From Sulfitobacter aestuariivivens (lineage in GTDB: Bacteria > Pseudomonadota > Alphaproteobacteria > Rhodobacterales > Rhodobacteraceae), in contig NZ_JACTAG010000002.1 of the NCBI RefSeq assembly GCF_014763045.1, forward strand, positions 124,001 through 188,000: 64,000 nucleotides of DNA, read 5' to 3'. The translations under genes and the position numbers were made by a program. The notes under the pieces were generated by a model. It ran no database searches, was not told the origin of the DNA, and saw only the letters and a list, made by a program, of their open reading frames with translations. Shown piece by piece: positions 55,926 through 64,000 of the stretch; positions within the stretch are counted from its first letter, which is position 1; each line of letters opens with the position of its first letter.

Positions 55926-58247
55926 GTGCCTTCATTCTCGACAACACTTGAGCAGGCAATCCATGCAGCTTTGGCGCTGGCCAATGCCCGCCGTCACGAA
56001 TTCGCCACGCTGGAACATCTCCTGCTGGCCCTGATCGACGAACCCGATGCGGTGCAGGTGATGAAAGCCTGCTCGGTCGACATCTCTGAACTGCGCGACA
56101 CACTGGTGGAGTTCGTGGACGAGGACCTTAGCAATCTGGTCACTGACGTGGACGGCTCCGAAGCTGTGCCCACCGCAGCTTTCCAGCGGGTCATCCAGCG
56201 CGCGGCCATTCACGTGCAGTCTTCGGGGCGTACCGAAGTCACAGGCGCAAATGTTTTGGTCGCCATCTTTGCAGAGCGGGAAAGCAACGCGGCCTACTTC
56301 CTGCAGGAACAGGACATGACCCGCTATGACGCGGTCAACTACATCGCCCATGGCGTCGCCAAGGACCCCGCCTTTGGCGAAGCACGTCCCGTCGCCGGCG
56401 CCCCCGAAACCGAAGAAGAGGCGCAAGGCGTCACCGAAGGCGAGAAAAAGGAATCCGCACTCGACAAATACTGCGTGGATCTGAACGCCAAGTCCCGCGA
56501 GGGTGGCATCGACCCCCTCATCGGGCGCGACGAAGAGGTGGAGCGGTGCATCCAGGTGCTTTGCCGCCGCCGTAAGAACAACCCGCTTCTGGTGGGCGAT
56601 CCGGGCGTGGGCAAGACCGCCATCGCCGAAGGGCTCGCGCGCAAGGTCGTGTCGGGCGAAACCCCCGAAGTGCTGGAAAACACCACCATCTACTCGCTCG
56701 ACATGGGCGCACTGTTGGCCGGTACCCGGTACCGCGGCGATTTTGAGGAACGTCTCAAGGCCGTTGTGACCGAACTGGAAGAACACGAAGATGCGGTGCT
56801 CTTCATCGACGAGATCCACACCGTTATCGGTGCCGGTGCGACGTCCGGCGGCGCGATGGACGCTTCCAACCTGCTCAAGCCTGCTCTTCAGGGTGGCAAA
56901 CTGCGCACCATGGGCTCCACCACCTACAAGGAATTCCGCCAGCACTTTGAAAAAGACCGCGCGCTGTCGCGCCGGTTCCAGAAGATCGACGTGAACGAAC
57001 CTTCCGTCGATGACGCTGTGAAAATCCTGCGCGGCCTCAAGCCCTATTTTGAGGATCACCACAGCGTCAAATACACCTCGGATGCCATCAAGACCTCCGT
57101 GGAACTGGCCAGCCGCTACATCAACGACCGCAAGCTGCCGGACAGCGCCATCGACGTGATCGATGAAGCGGGCGCAGCCCAGCATCTGGTGGTCGCCTCC
57201 AAACGCCGCAAAACCATCGGCACTAAAGAAGTCGAAGCTGTCGTTGCCAAGATCGCCCGCATCCCGCCCAAGAATGTCTCCAAGGATGACGTGGTGGTCC
57301 TGAAAGACCTCGAAAAGTCGCTCAAACGCGTCGTCTTTGGTCAGGACAAGGCCATCGAAGCCCTGTCATCGGCGATCAAACTGGCGCGCGCAGGCCTGCG
57401 TGAGCCGGAAAAGCCCATCGGCAACTACCTCTTCGCGGGCCCGACCGGCGTGGGTAAAACCGAAGTGGCAAAACAGCTGGCCGATACGCTGGGCGTCGAA
57501 CTGCTGCGCTTTGACATGTCGGAATACATGGAGAAACACGCAGTCTCCCGCCTTATCGGTGCCCCTCCGGGCTACGTGGGCTTTGACCAGGGCGGCATGC
57601 TGACTGACGGCGTCGACCAGCATCCGCACTGCGTGCTGCTGCTGGACGAGATGGAAAAAGCGCACCCGGATGTCTACAACATACTGCTGCAGGTCATGGA
57701 CCACGGCAAACTGACGGATCACAACGGGCGCACCGTTGATTTCCGCAACGTGGTGCTGATCATGACCTCCAACGCCGGTGCCGCAGAGCAGGCGAAAGAG
57801 GCCATCGGCTTTGGACGCGATCGTCGCACAGGCGAAGATACTGCTGCCATCGAACGCACTTTCACGCCGGAGTTCCGCAACCGTCTGGATGCGGTGATCT
57901 CCTTCTCGGCCCTGCCGAAAAACGTGATCCTGCGCGTGGTCGAAAAGTTCGTGCTGCAGCTCGAGGCCCAGCTGATGGACCGCAACGTCACGATCGAGCT
58001 CAGCAAGAAAGCCGCCGAATGGCTGGCTGACAAGGGCTATGACGACAAAATGGGCGCGCGCCCCCTGGGCCGCGTGATCCAGGAACACATCAAGAAACCA
58101 CTCGCCGAAGAATTGCTCTTTGGCAAGCTGGCAAAAGGTGGGGTCGTCAAGGTTGGCGTCAAGAAGGGCGATCTGGATCTCGAAATCCTCGGTCTTGAGA
58201 AAAAGCGCCTGTCGGGTAACAAGCCGCCCCTGCTCACCGCAGACTGA
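55926..58247 (+). CDS. clpA: ATP-dependent Clp protease ATP-binding subunit ClpA
   Basis: 773 residues. N-domain repeats ([38 protein letters not shown]), two AAA+ modules with Walker A motifs [13 protein letters not shown] and [13 protein letters not shown], and a C-terminal D2-small domain. The IGF/IGL-type ClpP-docking loop appears as IGFG between residues 610 and 640. ClpA unfolds substrates for ClpP. The GTG start has AAAGGAG 8 bases upstream. clpS, often just upstream, is not present here. The stop overlaps the M23 peptidase start (TGATG). Confidence 0.96.
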   Translation: MPSFSTTLEQAIHAALALANARRHEFATLEHLLLALIDEPDAVQVMKACSVDISELRDTLVEFVDEDLSNLVTDVDGSEAVPTAAFQRVIQRAAIHVQSSGRTEVTGANVLVAIFAERESNAAYFLQEQDMTRYDAVNYIAHGVAKDPAFGEARPVAGAPETEEEAQGVTEGEKKESALDKYCVDLNAKSREGGIDPLIGRDEEVERCIQVLCRRRKNNPLLVGDPGVGKTAIAEGLARKVVSGETPEVLENTTIYSLDMGALLAGTRYRGDFEERLKAVVTELEEHEDAVLFIDEIHTVIGAGATSGGAMDASNLLKPALQGGKLRTMGSTTYKEFRQHFEKDRALSRRFQKIDVNEPSVDDAVKILRGLKPYFEDHHSVKYTSDAIKTSVELASRYINDRKLPDSAIDVIDEAGAAQHLVVASKRRKTIGTKEVEAVVAKIARIPPKNVSKDDVVVLKDLEKSLKRVVFGQDKAIEALSSAIKLARAGLREPEKPIGNYLFAGPTGVGKTEVAKQLADTLGVELLRFDMSEYMEKHAVSRLIGAPPGYVGFDQGGMLTDGVDQHPHCVLLLDEMEKAHPDVYNILLQVMDHGKLTDHNGRTVDFRNVVLIMTSNAGAAEQAKEAIGFGRDRRTGEDTAAIERTFTPEFRNRLDAVISFSALPKNVILRVVEKFVLQLEAQLMDRNVTIELSKKAAEWLADKGYDDKMGARPLGRVIQEHIKKPLAEELLFGKLAKGGVVKVGVKKGDLDLEILGLEKKRLSGNKPPLLTAD

Positions 58248-59212
58248 TGCGCAGGGCCCTGATGGCCCTGGCACTTGCCTCCGCCAGCCCTGTGCTGGCG
58301 GAGGCGCCAACGCTCGCATCACCCATCGATTGCGATCTCACCGAGACCTGCTTTATCCTGCAATACATGGATCACGACCCGGGGTCCGGGGCCTCGGATT
58401 TTCGCTGTTCCCCCCTCAGTTACGACACCCATTCAGGCACGGACTTCGCCCTGCCCTCCGACGCGATGATGCAGGCGGGCGTGGATGTGCTGGCCTCTGC
58501 GCCCGGCACAGTCGTTGGCATCCGCGATGGCATGCCGGACACCGGCCTCACGGCCGACACCGCCGCGCAGATCGCCGGCCGCGAATGCGGCAATGGCGTC
58601 CGTCTGGATCATGGCGGCGGCTGGACGACGCAGTACTGCCATCTCAAGCAGGGCACCATCGCTGTGCAACCCGGCGACATTATCGAAACGGGCGCAATAC
58701 TCGGCCAGGTCGGCCAATCTGGCCGCGCCGAATTTCCCCATGTCCATCTCAGCCTTGAAAAAGACGGGCAGGACGTCGACCCCTATGATCCGGACGGCGA
58801 CATCACCTGCGGCGCGCCCGGTACAGATACCCTCTGGGCCACCGCGCCGCCCTACCGCCCCGGCGGGCTGATCACGCTTGGCTTTGCCGACCACGTACCC
58901 GAATACACCGCCATCAAGGCGGGTACGGCAGACCATAGCGACCTGACCAAAACCGCCCCCGCGCTAGTCATCTGGAGCTACAATTTCGGCATCCGCGCCG
59001 GTGATATTCTGCAGCTTGACCTCACCGGCCCCGACGGTCCCGTCATCGCGAGGGACATTACACTGGACCGCACGCAGGCCCTGAATTTCCGCGCGATCGG
59101 CAAGAAACGCCGCACCGCCGAATGGCCCGCAGGAACCTATACCGGCACCGCCACATTGATCCGCGCAGAACAGCAAATCGAAAAAAAGCAGATCACCCTG
59201 ACCCTCCGGTGA
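58247..59212 (+). CDS. Secreted M23 (LytM-type) metallopeptidase
   Basis: 321 residues with a signal peptide ([20 protein letters not shown]). The LytM zinc site is complete: His62 and Asp66 (THSGTDF) and His167 (HVH), with a second His in QYCHLKQG. M23 enzymes cut peptide cross-links in peptidoglycan or act as wall-binding regulators. About 130 residues of beta-rich C-terminal sequence are extra. It is translationally coupled to clpA, an unusual partner for a cytoplasmic unfoldase. Confidence 0.9.
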   Translation: MRRALMALALASASPVLAEAPTLASPIDCDLTETCFILQYMDHDPGSGASDFRCSPLSYDTHSGTDFALPSDAMMQAGVDVLASAPGTVVGIRDGMPDTGLTADTAAQIAGRECGNGVRLDHGGGWTTQYCHLKQGTIAVQPGDIIETGAILGQVGQSGRAEFPHVHLSLEKDGQDVDPYDPDGDITCGAPGTDTLWATAPPYRPGGLITLGFADHVPEYTAIKAGTADHSDLTKTAPALVIWSYNFGIRAGDILQLDLTGPDGPVIARDITLDRTQALNFRAIGKKRRTAEWPAGTYTGTATLIRAEQQIEKKQITLTLR

Positions 59213-59444
59213 TTCTGTGCGGGGTCAAGGATGCCGAAGGCACCGGGCCTTGCCCGGCTTGTCCTTGAGGGCGCACGGAATCGCCCCCACCCTCGAAAAG
59301 GTGACTTGAGGATCACAATGATCCCTCAAGCACCTCTCAGCACAGGATCAGAAACCTGCCACCCGCACACACGCTTGACATGAAGGGCTCACATCCGCCT
59401 TGCAGGCCAGAAAAAGCAGTCACGCCGCAGGCGTGTCCGCCAGA
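59213..59444. other. Intergenic region with two hairpins
   Basis: Between convergent genes. CCGGGC-CTT-GCCCGG at 59243-59257 is a short GC-rich stem. AGGTG-A-CTTGAGGATC-ACAAT-GATCCCTCAAG-CACCT at 59299-59335 is a longer imperfect stem. Neither is followed by a clear T-run. They probably end or stabilise the converging transcripts. Confidence 0.5.
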
Positions 59445-61583
59445 TCACTTCTCGGTAAATTTCAGTTCAATCCGCCGGTTTTGCGCGCGCGCCTCGTCGC
59501 TGTCGCCCAAAGCCACGGGCTGATACTGCCCAAAGCCGTTCGCGGCCAGCCGGTCCGGCGGAATGCCCAGCGCGCCGATCATGTATTTCACCACCGACAG
59601 CGCCCGCGCCTGGCTCAATTCCCAGTTGTCGACAAATTCGCCAAGGCCCGAAAGCGGCACGTTATCCGTATGCCCGTCCACGCGAATGACCCAGTTGATC
59701 TCAGGCGGAATATCGTCGGCCACGGCACTCAGAATACGCGCGACCTTGGCAATTTCCGCCTCACCATCCTCTGACAGGACCGCACCGCCGGGGGGAAACA
59801 GCACCTCAGAGGAAAACACAAAACGGTCGCCTTCGATCCGCACGCCGTCCTGATTTCCCAACACATCGCGCAACCGGCCAAAGAACTCGGACCGGTACTG
59901 CTCCAGATCCTTGGCCTGTTCTTCCAGCCGCTTGCGCTCTGCCGCCTCCAGCTCTGCGCGGCGGCTCTGTTCGGCGGCCACCCGCGCCAGGGCAGTGTTC
60001 AGCTCGGATCCCAGCGATTGCAACTGCACATCCTTGGCCGCATCCCGCGCCGCGGCGTCATCCAGCAGCGACTGCAGTTCACCCAACTGTGTGCGCAACG
60101 CGGCCACCTGTTGGTTCAACAGCTCCGTCTGGCGCTGCGCCTCGGCGCTGATCGCCTTTTCCCCCGCCAGCGCTTCCTGCGCTGAGGCCAGCAGGGCCGC
60201 GCGCTTCTCGGCTTCGGTCGTCTGATCCTCCGCCAGCGTTTGCGCGGCCAGCTTGGCCGCCAGAGCCAGCCGCAACTGTTCGCGCAACGCCTCGCGGTCC
60301 GTGGTCAGCGTGATATCAGCCGCCTCCAACTGCGCCTCAAGTGCTGCAATGTCGCGCCGCGCCTGTACCAGAGCCGCCGCCAGGGAATCGCGGTCCGTGG
60401 CCAGCGCAGCCTGTTCGTCTTCCGCCGCCCCCAATTGCGCCTGCAACGCCACCAACCGCCCCTGTGCCTCTTCCAATGCCTGCGCGGTTTGGTCACGATC
60501 CCCGCTCAGCACGGCTTGGGTCTCGGCGGCCGCGTTCAGTTGCGCGGTCAGCCCGACGATTTCCTGCCGCGCGTCATCCAGATCCGCGCGCAGCGTGTCA
60601 CGATCTTCTGTCAGGCTGGTCTGCACCTCGGCCAGTCGCGCCTGCAGGCTGATGATCTCGGCCCGGGCGTCACTCAGATCCTCTTGCGCAACTGCCCCCG
60701 TCTGCGCGCGTTGCTCTGCCGATTGCAAGCTCAGCAGGGCCGCCGCCAACTGCGCATCCAACTGATCCTCTGCCGCCCGCGCCGCCGCCAGCAAGGTCAG
60801 CGTATCCTCGGCCTCCTGCCGCTGCCGCTCCAGCGCCAGCGTCATCGCCGTCAGTTCCGCATCGGCATCCTCAAGTCGCGCGCGTAACGCTTCAGCCGCC
60901 GCAGCCTCGGTCAGGCGCGCGGTCTCTTCTGCGCTCAACGCCTCGGCCGTCTGCGCAAGCTGCGCCTCCGTTTCTGCATTGCGCGCACGTAGGTCTGCCA
61001 CCAGCGCATCCAGCGCCTCGCGGCGGGCTGCGGCCAGACGCGCAGCTTCTTCCTGTGCATCGACCTCATCACGCGCGGACGCCAGCGCCAGATCAAGCGC
61101 TTCCTGCGCGCTCAACAGCTCGGCCTGCCGGGTCTCCAGCCCCTCAATCTGCAACCGCGCATCATCGCGCTGCGCCAGCAGCCCCGCCACCTGCGCCTCA
61201 AACCCGGTGATCCGCGCCGCAGCGGCATCCAGCGCTGCTGCCTGGGCATCGCGCTCTGACGTCAGTGAAGCAATCAATGCCGCCTGCTGCGCTGCCTCAT
61301 CCCGCGCATTGGAAAGCGAGGCATTCAGCGCGCCCAATCGCTGTTCAAGCTGCGCATTGTCGCGTTCCTCCAGCCCCAGCGCCTGCGCCAATGCCGCAAC
61401 TTCGCCCGCCAGAGTGTCCAACTCTGTTTCCTGTCCGGTGATCCGTTCGGTCAAAACAAACTGTACGATCATGAAAATCGTCAGCACGAACATCAGCACC
61501 AGCAACAGCCCGGTCATTGCGTCCACGAAGCCAGGCCAGATGGAGCTTTGAAACCGTGAACCTGTGCGTCGCGACAGCGCCAT
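59445..61583 (-). CDS. Long coiled-coil MotB/OmpA-like protein
   Basis: 712 residues in three parts. Residues 12-42 are a single membrane helix (IWPGFVDAMTGLLLVLMFVL) with a MotB-like Asp21 in FVDAMTG, the position of the proton-binding Asp in stator proteins. Residues 45-580 are an Ala/Gln/Glu/Arg-rich coiled coil. Residues 590-712 are an OmpA-like peptidoglycan-binding domain (VDGHTDNVPLSG, SQARALSVVKYMI, AANGFGQYQPVA, NRRIELKF). It starts 2 bases after the stop of a MotA/ExbB-like gene, so the two form a stator-like pair. Confidence 0.88.
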   Translation of the reverse strand: MALSRRTGSRFQSSIWPGFVDAMTGLLLVLMFVLTIFMIVQFVLTERITGQETELDTLAGEVAALAQALGLEERDNAQLEQRLGALNASLSNARDEAAQQAALIASLTSERDAQAAALDAAAARITGFEAQVAGLLAQRDDARLQIEGLETRQAELLSAQEALDLALASARDEVDAQEEAARLAAARREALDALVADLRARNAETEAQLAQTAEALSAEETARLTEAAAAEALRARLEDADAELTAMTLALERQRQEAEDTLTLLAAARAAEDQLDAQLAAALLSLQSAEQRAQTGAVAQEDLSDARAEIISLQARLAEVQTSLTEDRDTLRADLDDARQEIVGLTAQLNAAAETQAVLSGDRDQTAQALEEAQGRLVALQAQLGAAEDEQAALATDRDSLAAALVQARRDIAALEAQLEAADITLTTDREALREQLRLALAAKLAAQTLAEDQTTEAEKRAALLASAQEALAGEKAISAEAQRQTELLNQQVAALRTQLGELQSLLDDAAARDAAKDVQLQSLGSELNTALARVAAEQSRRAELEAAERKRLEEQAKDLEQYRSEFFGRLRDVLGNQDGVRIEGDRFVFSSEVLFPPGGAVLSEDGEAEIAKVARILSAVADDIPPEINWVIRVDGHTDNVPLSGLGEFVDNWELSQARALSVVKYMIGALGIPPDRLAANGFGQYQPVALGDSDEARAQNRRIELKFTEK

Positions 61584-61585
61584 GT

Positions 61586-62818
61586 TCAGGACAGTCCGTC
61601 ATCCGGCGCGTCAGGGCTCGTTACGCGGAATGTACGCGGCTGGCCCTGCGATTCACGCGCGCCCGACATGGCCTTGGCCAAAAGCGAAATGTCATTGCGC
61701 AATTCCGCCATCGTCTCCTGCCGGCCTGCGGAAATCTCTTCGAGGATGCGCAGCATCTGGACATCGATCGATCGCAGCCGCATCCGGCTTTCTGCGTCAA
61801 TCCCCTCGCCTTCGACGCGCGCTTCAAGCGCCCCGATCATACGTTCCTGCCCTTCGGCAATCTGTGACAGCGCGGCGGCCATGCCCCGGTTCGTTTCTGG
61901 GTCCGATTGCAGTTCCATCCGGGTGGTCATGCGATCCACGGCATCGGCCAGCTTGCCCAGCTTTTCATCGACAATTGCACGGCTGACATCCGACTGTGTC
62001 AGCATCTGTGTCAGGCTCTCCATCTGCTCAGCCATGTGATCGACGACAGAGGCCATGATCTGCTGTTCGCCCGTGGCATCATCGCCCGCCGAAAAGCCCA
62101 CCCGCGTGATCGAACTCAGCCAGTCTTCCAATTCCTGATAAAACCGGTTCTGCCCATGGCCCGCAAAAAGTTCCAGCAGACCCACAACCAGCGATCCCGC
62201 AAGACCGAGCAGCGACGATCCAAAGGCAACGCCCATTCCGCCCAGCTGCGCCTCAAGCCCCGTCATCAACCGGGTGAAAACCGCAACGCCACCCTCACCT
62301 TCCGAAGGCGCAAGGCTGCGGATTGTGTCCACCACCGCCGGAACAGTCGTGGCCAGTCCGTAAAACGTTCCCAAAAGGCCAAGGAAAATCAGCATGTTGA
62401 CGATATAGCGCGTGATCTCGCGCGCTTCGTCTATTCGCGTACCAACGGAATCAAGGATCGACCGCGTCGAACTTGAACTGACCTGCATCCGCGCGCCACG
62501 GGCACGCAGCAAGGCCGCCAACGGGGCCAGCATCGTGGGCGCGGTGGTGTCCGGGTCTGGCGTATCCGACACAAAGTTTTCGATCCAGCGCACCGACCCG
62601 ACCAGTTGCACCACTTGATAAAAACAGGCGACCACACCGATCACAAACACCATCAGAATGACGCCGTTCAGCCAGGGGTTCGGCGCAAAGATCGGCCAGA
62701 CCGACGGCAGTGCTAGAAACGCGCCCGCACCCGTCAACGCCAGCACGATCAGCATCAGCGAAATCTGCCGCACAGGTTGTGAGAATTGTGTCCGTGATTT
62801 TTGGTCTGGCTGCGCCAT
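61586..62818 (-). CDS. MotA/TolQ/ExbB-like proton channel protein
   Basis: 410 residues. About four membrane helices: two near residues 17-65, one at about 125-150 (ITRYIVNMLIFLGLLGTFYG) and one at about 190-215 (LGGMGVAFGSSLLGLAGSLV). The LLGTFYGL and GMGVAFGSSLLG blocks are the ExbB/MotA channel signature. A long helical cytoplasmic tail of about 190 residues follows. AGGAG lies 9 bases before the ATG at 62818. The gene and its long MotB-like partner should form an ion-driven complex spanning the envelope. Confidence 0.88.
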   Translation of the reverse strand: MAQPDQKSRTQFSQPVRQISLMLIVLALTGAGAFLALPSVWPIFAPNPWLNGVILMVFVIGVVACFYQVVQLVGSVRWIENFVSDTPDPDTTAPTMLAPLAALLRARGARMQVSSSSTRSILDSVGTRIDEAREITRYIVNMLIFLGLLGTFYGLATTVPAVVDTIRSLAPSEGEGGVAVFTRLMTGLEAQLGGMGVAFGSSLLGLAGSLVVGLLELFAGHGQNRFYQELEDWLSSITRVGFSAGDDATGEQQIMASVVDHMAEQMESLTQMLTQSDVSRAIVDEKLGKLADAVDRMTTRMELQSDPETNRGMAAALSQIAEGQERMIGALEARVEGEGIDAESRMRLRSIDVQMLRILEEISAGRQETMAELRNDISLLAKAMSGARESQGQPRTFRVTSPDAPDDGLS

Positions 62819-62890
62819 GCGGCCTTGCTCCTGACCCTTATGCCTGCTCTGCATTCAGCTTATACGTAAAAGATCACAAAGCCCAAGTTT

Positions 62891-63421
62891 TTATGACGCC
62901 AGCGCCTGCACGCGCGCATGTAACCATTCAAGGGCTGGATCATGCAAACCGACCTCCCTGAGATGGTTCGCCGTGTTGTAAAGATATTCCGTATTTGGCC
63001 CCCGTCCGCCGACCGCCCGTGCAATGATCTGCGCCTGTTCTTCCAGCGGCAGCCCCCCGCAATACTGCACGTGCTCTTCGTCGATCACATAGACCACGGC
63101 TGTCACATCGCGCCCGTCGCTCAGGTGTACGGTCAGCTCTTTTTCTACGTAGGCAGACGAAATCAGTTCACGTTCGCGAAGATAGTCCAGTGTCGCGGCT
63201 TCGCTGCCCGGTGCCACCCGCAGCGCCATGCCTTCGCAGGCCTGTTCGGGTTGTTCATCCAGCGCCAGAACCAGCCCCGGATGATCCTCGGTGCCCCGGT
63301 GGTGGATCGACCGCATGCAAAACGACCGCGCATAGCCGGGCAGTGTCGCAATCACACCCTCTGAAACCTCGAAGCCGGGGTTCCACAACAGGCTGCCATA
63401 CCCAAAGACCCACATTGTCAT
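62891..63421 (-). CDS. ChaC-like gamma-glutamylcyclotransferase
   Basis: 176 residues. MWVFGYGSLLWNPGF is the substrate-binding loop of the ChaC family; RSIHHRGTEDHPGLVLALD and GLPLEEQAQIIARAVGGRGP follow, with the catalytic Glu in the EEQ segment. ChaC enzymes degrade glutathione to 5-oxoproline and Cys-Gly. AAAAGGAG lies 7 bases before the ATG at 63421; the frame open upstream lacks similarity. Confidence 0.92.
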   Translation of the reverse strand: MTMWVFGYGSLLWNPGFEVSEGVIATLPGYARSFCMRSIHHRGTEDHPGLVLALDEQPEQACEGMALRVAPGSEAATLDYLRERELISSAYVEKELTVHLSDGRDVTAVVYVIDEEHVQYCGGLPLEEQAQIIARAVGGRGPNTEYLYNTANHLREVGLHDPALEWLHARVQALAS

Positions 63422-63484
63422 CGCGCTGCTCCTTTTGATCCGGTAAACCGCATCAACCGCCCAAGGGAAAGGGGTTTTCGATCT

Positions 63485-64000
63485 ATGCGCTGGCTGATCC
63501 GATTGTGCATTGTCCTTGTCGTGCTGTGGTGCGCGTGGTGGGCCCTTGCCAGCTACGGGGCAAGCACAGGGGCAGAGCGTCTGTTTGCCAGCAAGGCGGG
63601 CGACGGCTGGCGTGCGACAATCAGCCAGTCCGGCTTTCCGTTCCGGATCCAGACCCGATTGCAGAACCTGCGCCTGACCGATCCGGCGACAACGACTGTC
63701 GTGACACTCGATCAGGCCAGTGTCAGCGCGCCAACTTACTGGCCGGGGTTCGTGACTCTCGATCTGCCGCAAAGCCCGATCACGCTCGAAACGCCCGCCA
63801 GCGATGTGATGTTTGAGGGTGCGGATACGCAGGCCGGGGTACGCGTGACGCCCGGCGCGACCCTCAGCCTGCAGGAAGCCCGTATCGTCAGCGCAGACTG
63901 GCTCCTGCGCATCGGCGACGCCGTTGTGGTCGAAGCACAGGATCTCAACATCAGCGCCGTGCAAGACGCGCAGGACGCCCAGCGCTACGACATCGCGATC
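63485..64000 (+). CDS. DUF2125 domain-containing protein (3' end outside window)
   Basis: 172 residues visible, open to the window edge. An N-terminal signal anchor (MRWLIRLCIVLVVLWCAWWA) is followed by SYGASTGAERLFASKAGDGW and a beta-rich region (FRIQTRLQNLRLTDPATTTV; GVRVTPGATLSLQEARIVSA), matching alphaproteobacterial DUF2125, periplasmic proteins of unknown function. It is divergent from the gamma-glutamylcyclotransferase gene, with 63 bases between starts. Confidence 0.85.
   Translation, partial: MRWLIRLCIVLVVLWCAWWALASYGASTGAERLFASKAGDGWRATISQSGFPFRIQTRLQNLRLTDPATTTVVTLDQASVSAPTYWPGFVTLDLPQSPITLETPASDVMFEGADTQAGVRVTPGATLSLQEARIVSADWLLRIGDAVVVEAQDLNISAVQDAQDAQRYDIAI

Noticed and set aside
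59445..62818. Zorya-type anti-phage system
   Set aside because: The channel and OmpA-like partner recall ZorA/ZorB, but no ZorC, ZorD or ZorE-like gene is adjacent, and the coiled coil lies in the MotB-like rather than the MotA-like protein.

Overview
This window is a chromosomal segment of an alphaproteobacterium, most likely order Rhodobacterales (Roseobacter group). I base this on protein-level resemblance to that group: a carB/groESL/F1-ATPase/clpA core, a fused sulfate adenylyltransferase/APS kinase, an Hsp20-DUF1150 pair, Hint-domain and RTX proteins, DUF2125 and DUF2161. Only the F1 genes of ATP synthase are present, as is usual in alphaproteobacteria where F0 is encoded elsewhere. Genes are tightly packed, often overlapping by 1 to 8 bases, and most are housekeeping. 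I see no insertion sequences, prophage, CRISPR array, rRNA or tRNA gene.

0-20 kb: the 3' part of carB, small envelope proteins, a long-form KASIII, arsH with a CII-like partner, tdk, a minus-strand run (ybjN, proC, csaA, 2-hydroxyacid dehydrogenase), then ubiK facing the lgt-midA-pgeF operon, a Hint-domain protein, an Lrp regulator divergent from trxB, a MarR-like helix-turn-helix fused in frame to Sat-CysC, phzF, and an Hsp20-DUF1150 operon behind a sigma32-like promoter. 20-32 kb: purEK, a solo phnM with a lipase, nudix, DMT exporter, a three-gene two-component cluster, groESL under a CIRCE element, GumN and DUF2161.

32-43 kb: Mn-dependent pyrophosphatase, crotonase, HAD hydrolase, MaoC, ribF, YcgN, threonine aldolase, alpha/beta hydrolase, HCCA isomerase, prs, a quinone-reductase-like flavoprotein with an H-type lectin, and a strictosidine-synthase-like protein. 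A related intergenic repeat of about 22 bp occurs at three sites here and near 22 kb. 43-52.5 kb: a Doc-like toxin-antitoxin pair, the atpHAGDC operon, then an accessory patch of an RTX protein, a DUF3775 protein and an unrecognised secreted-looking protein, preceded by a tiny membrane ORF.

52.5-64 kb: methyltransferase, GAF-adenylate cyclase, gloB, clpA with an M23 peptidase, a MotA/ExbB-like channel paired with a long coiled-coil MotB/OmpA-like protein, a gamma-glutamylcyclotransferase and the start of a DUF2125 protein.

The most interesting items are the MarR-Sat-CysC fusion with a palindrome upstream, the MotA/MotB-like envelope motor pair, a probable ATC start codon, a proC ribosome-binding site buried in the preceding terminator hairpin, the intergenic repeats, and the Doc toxin with an unrecognised antitoxin. 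All calls are from reading the sequence; no search or structure prediction was run.
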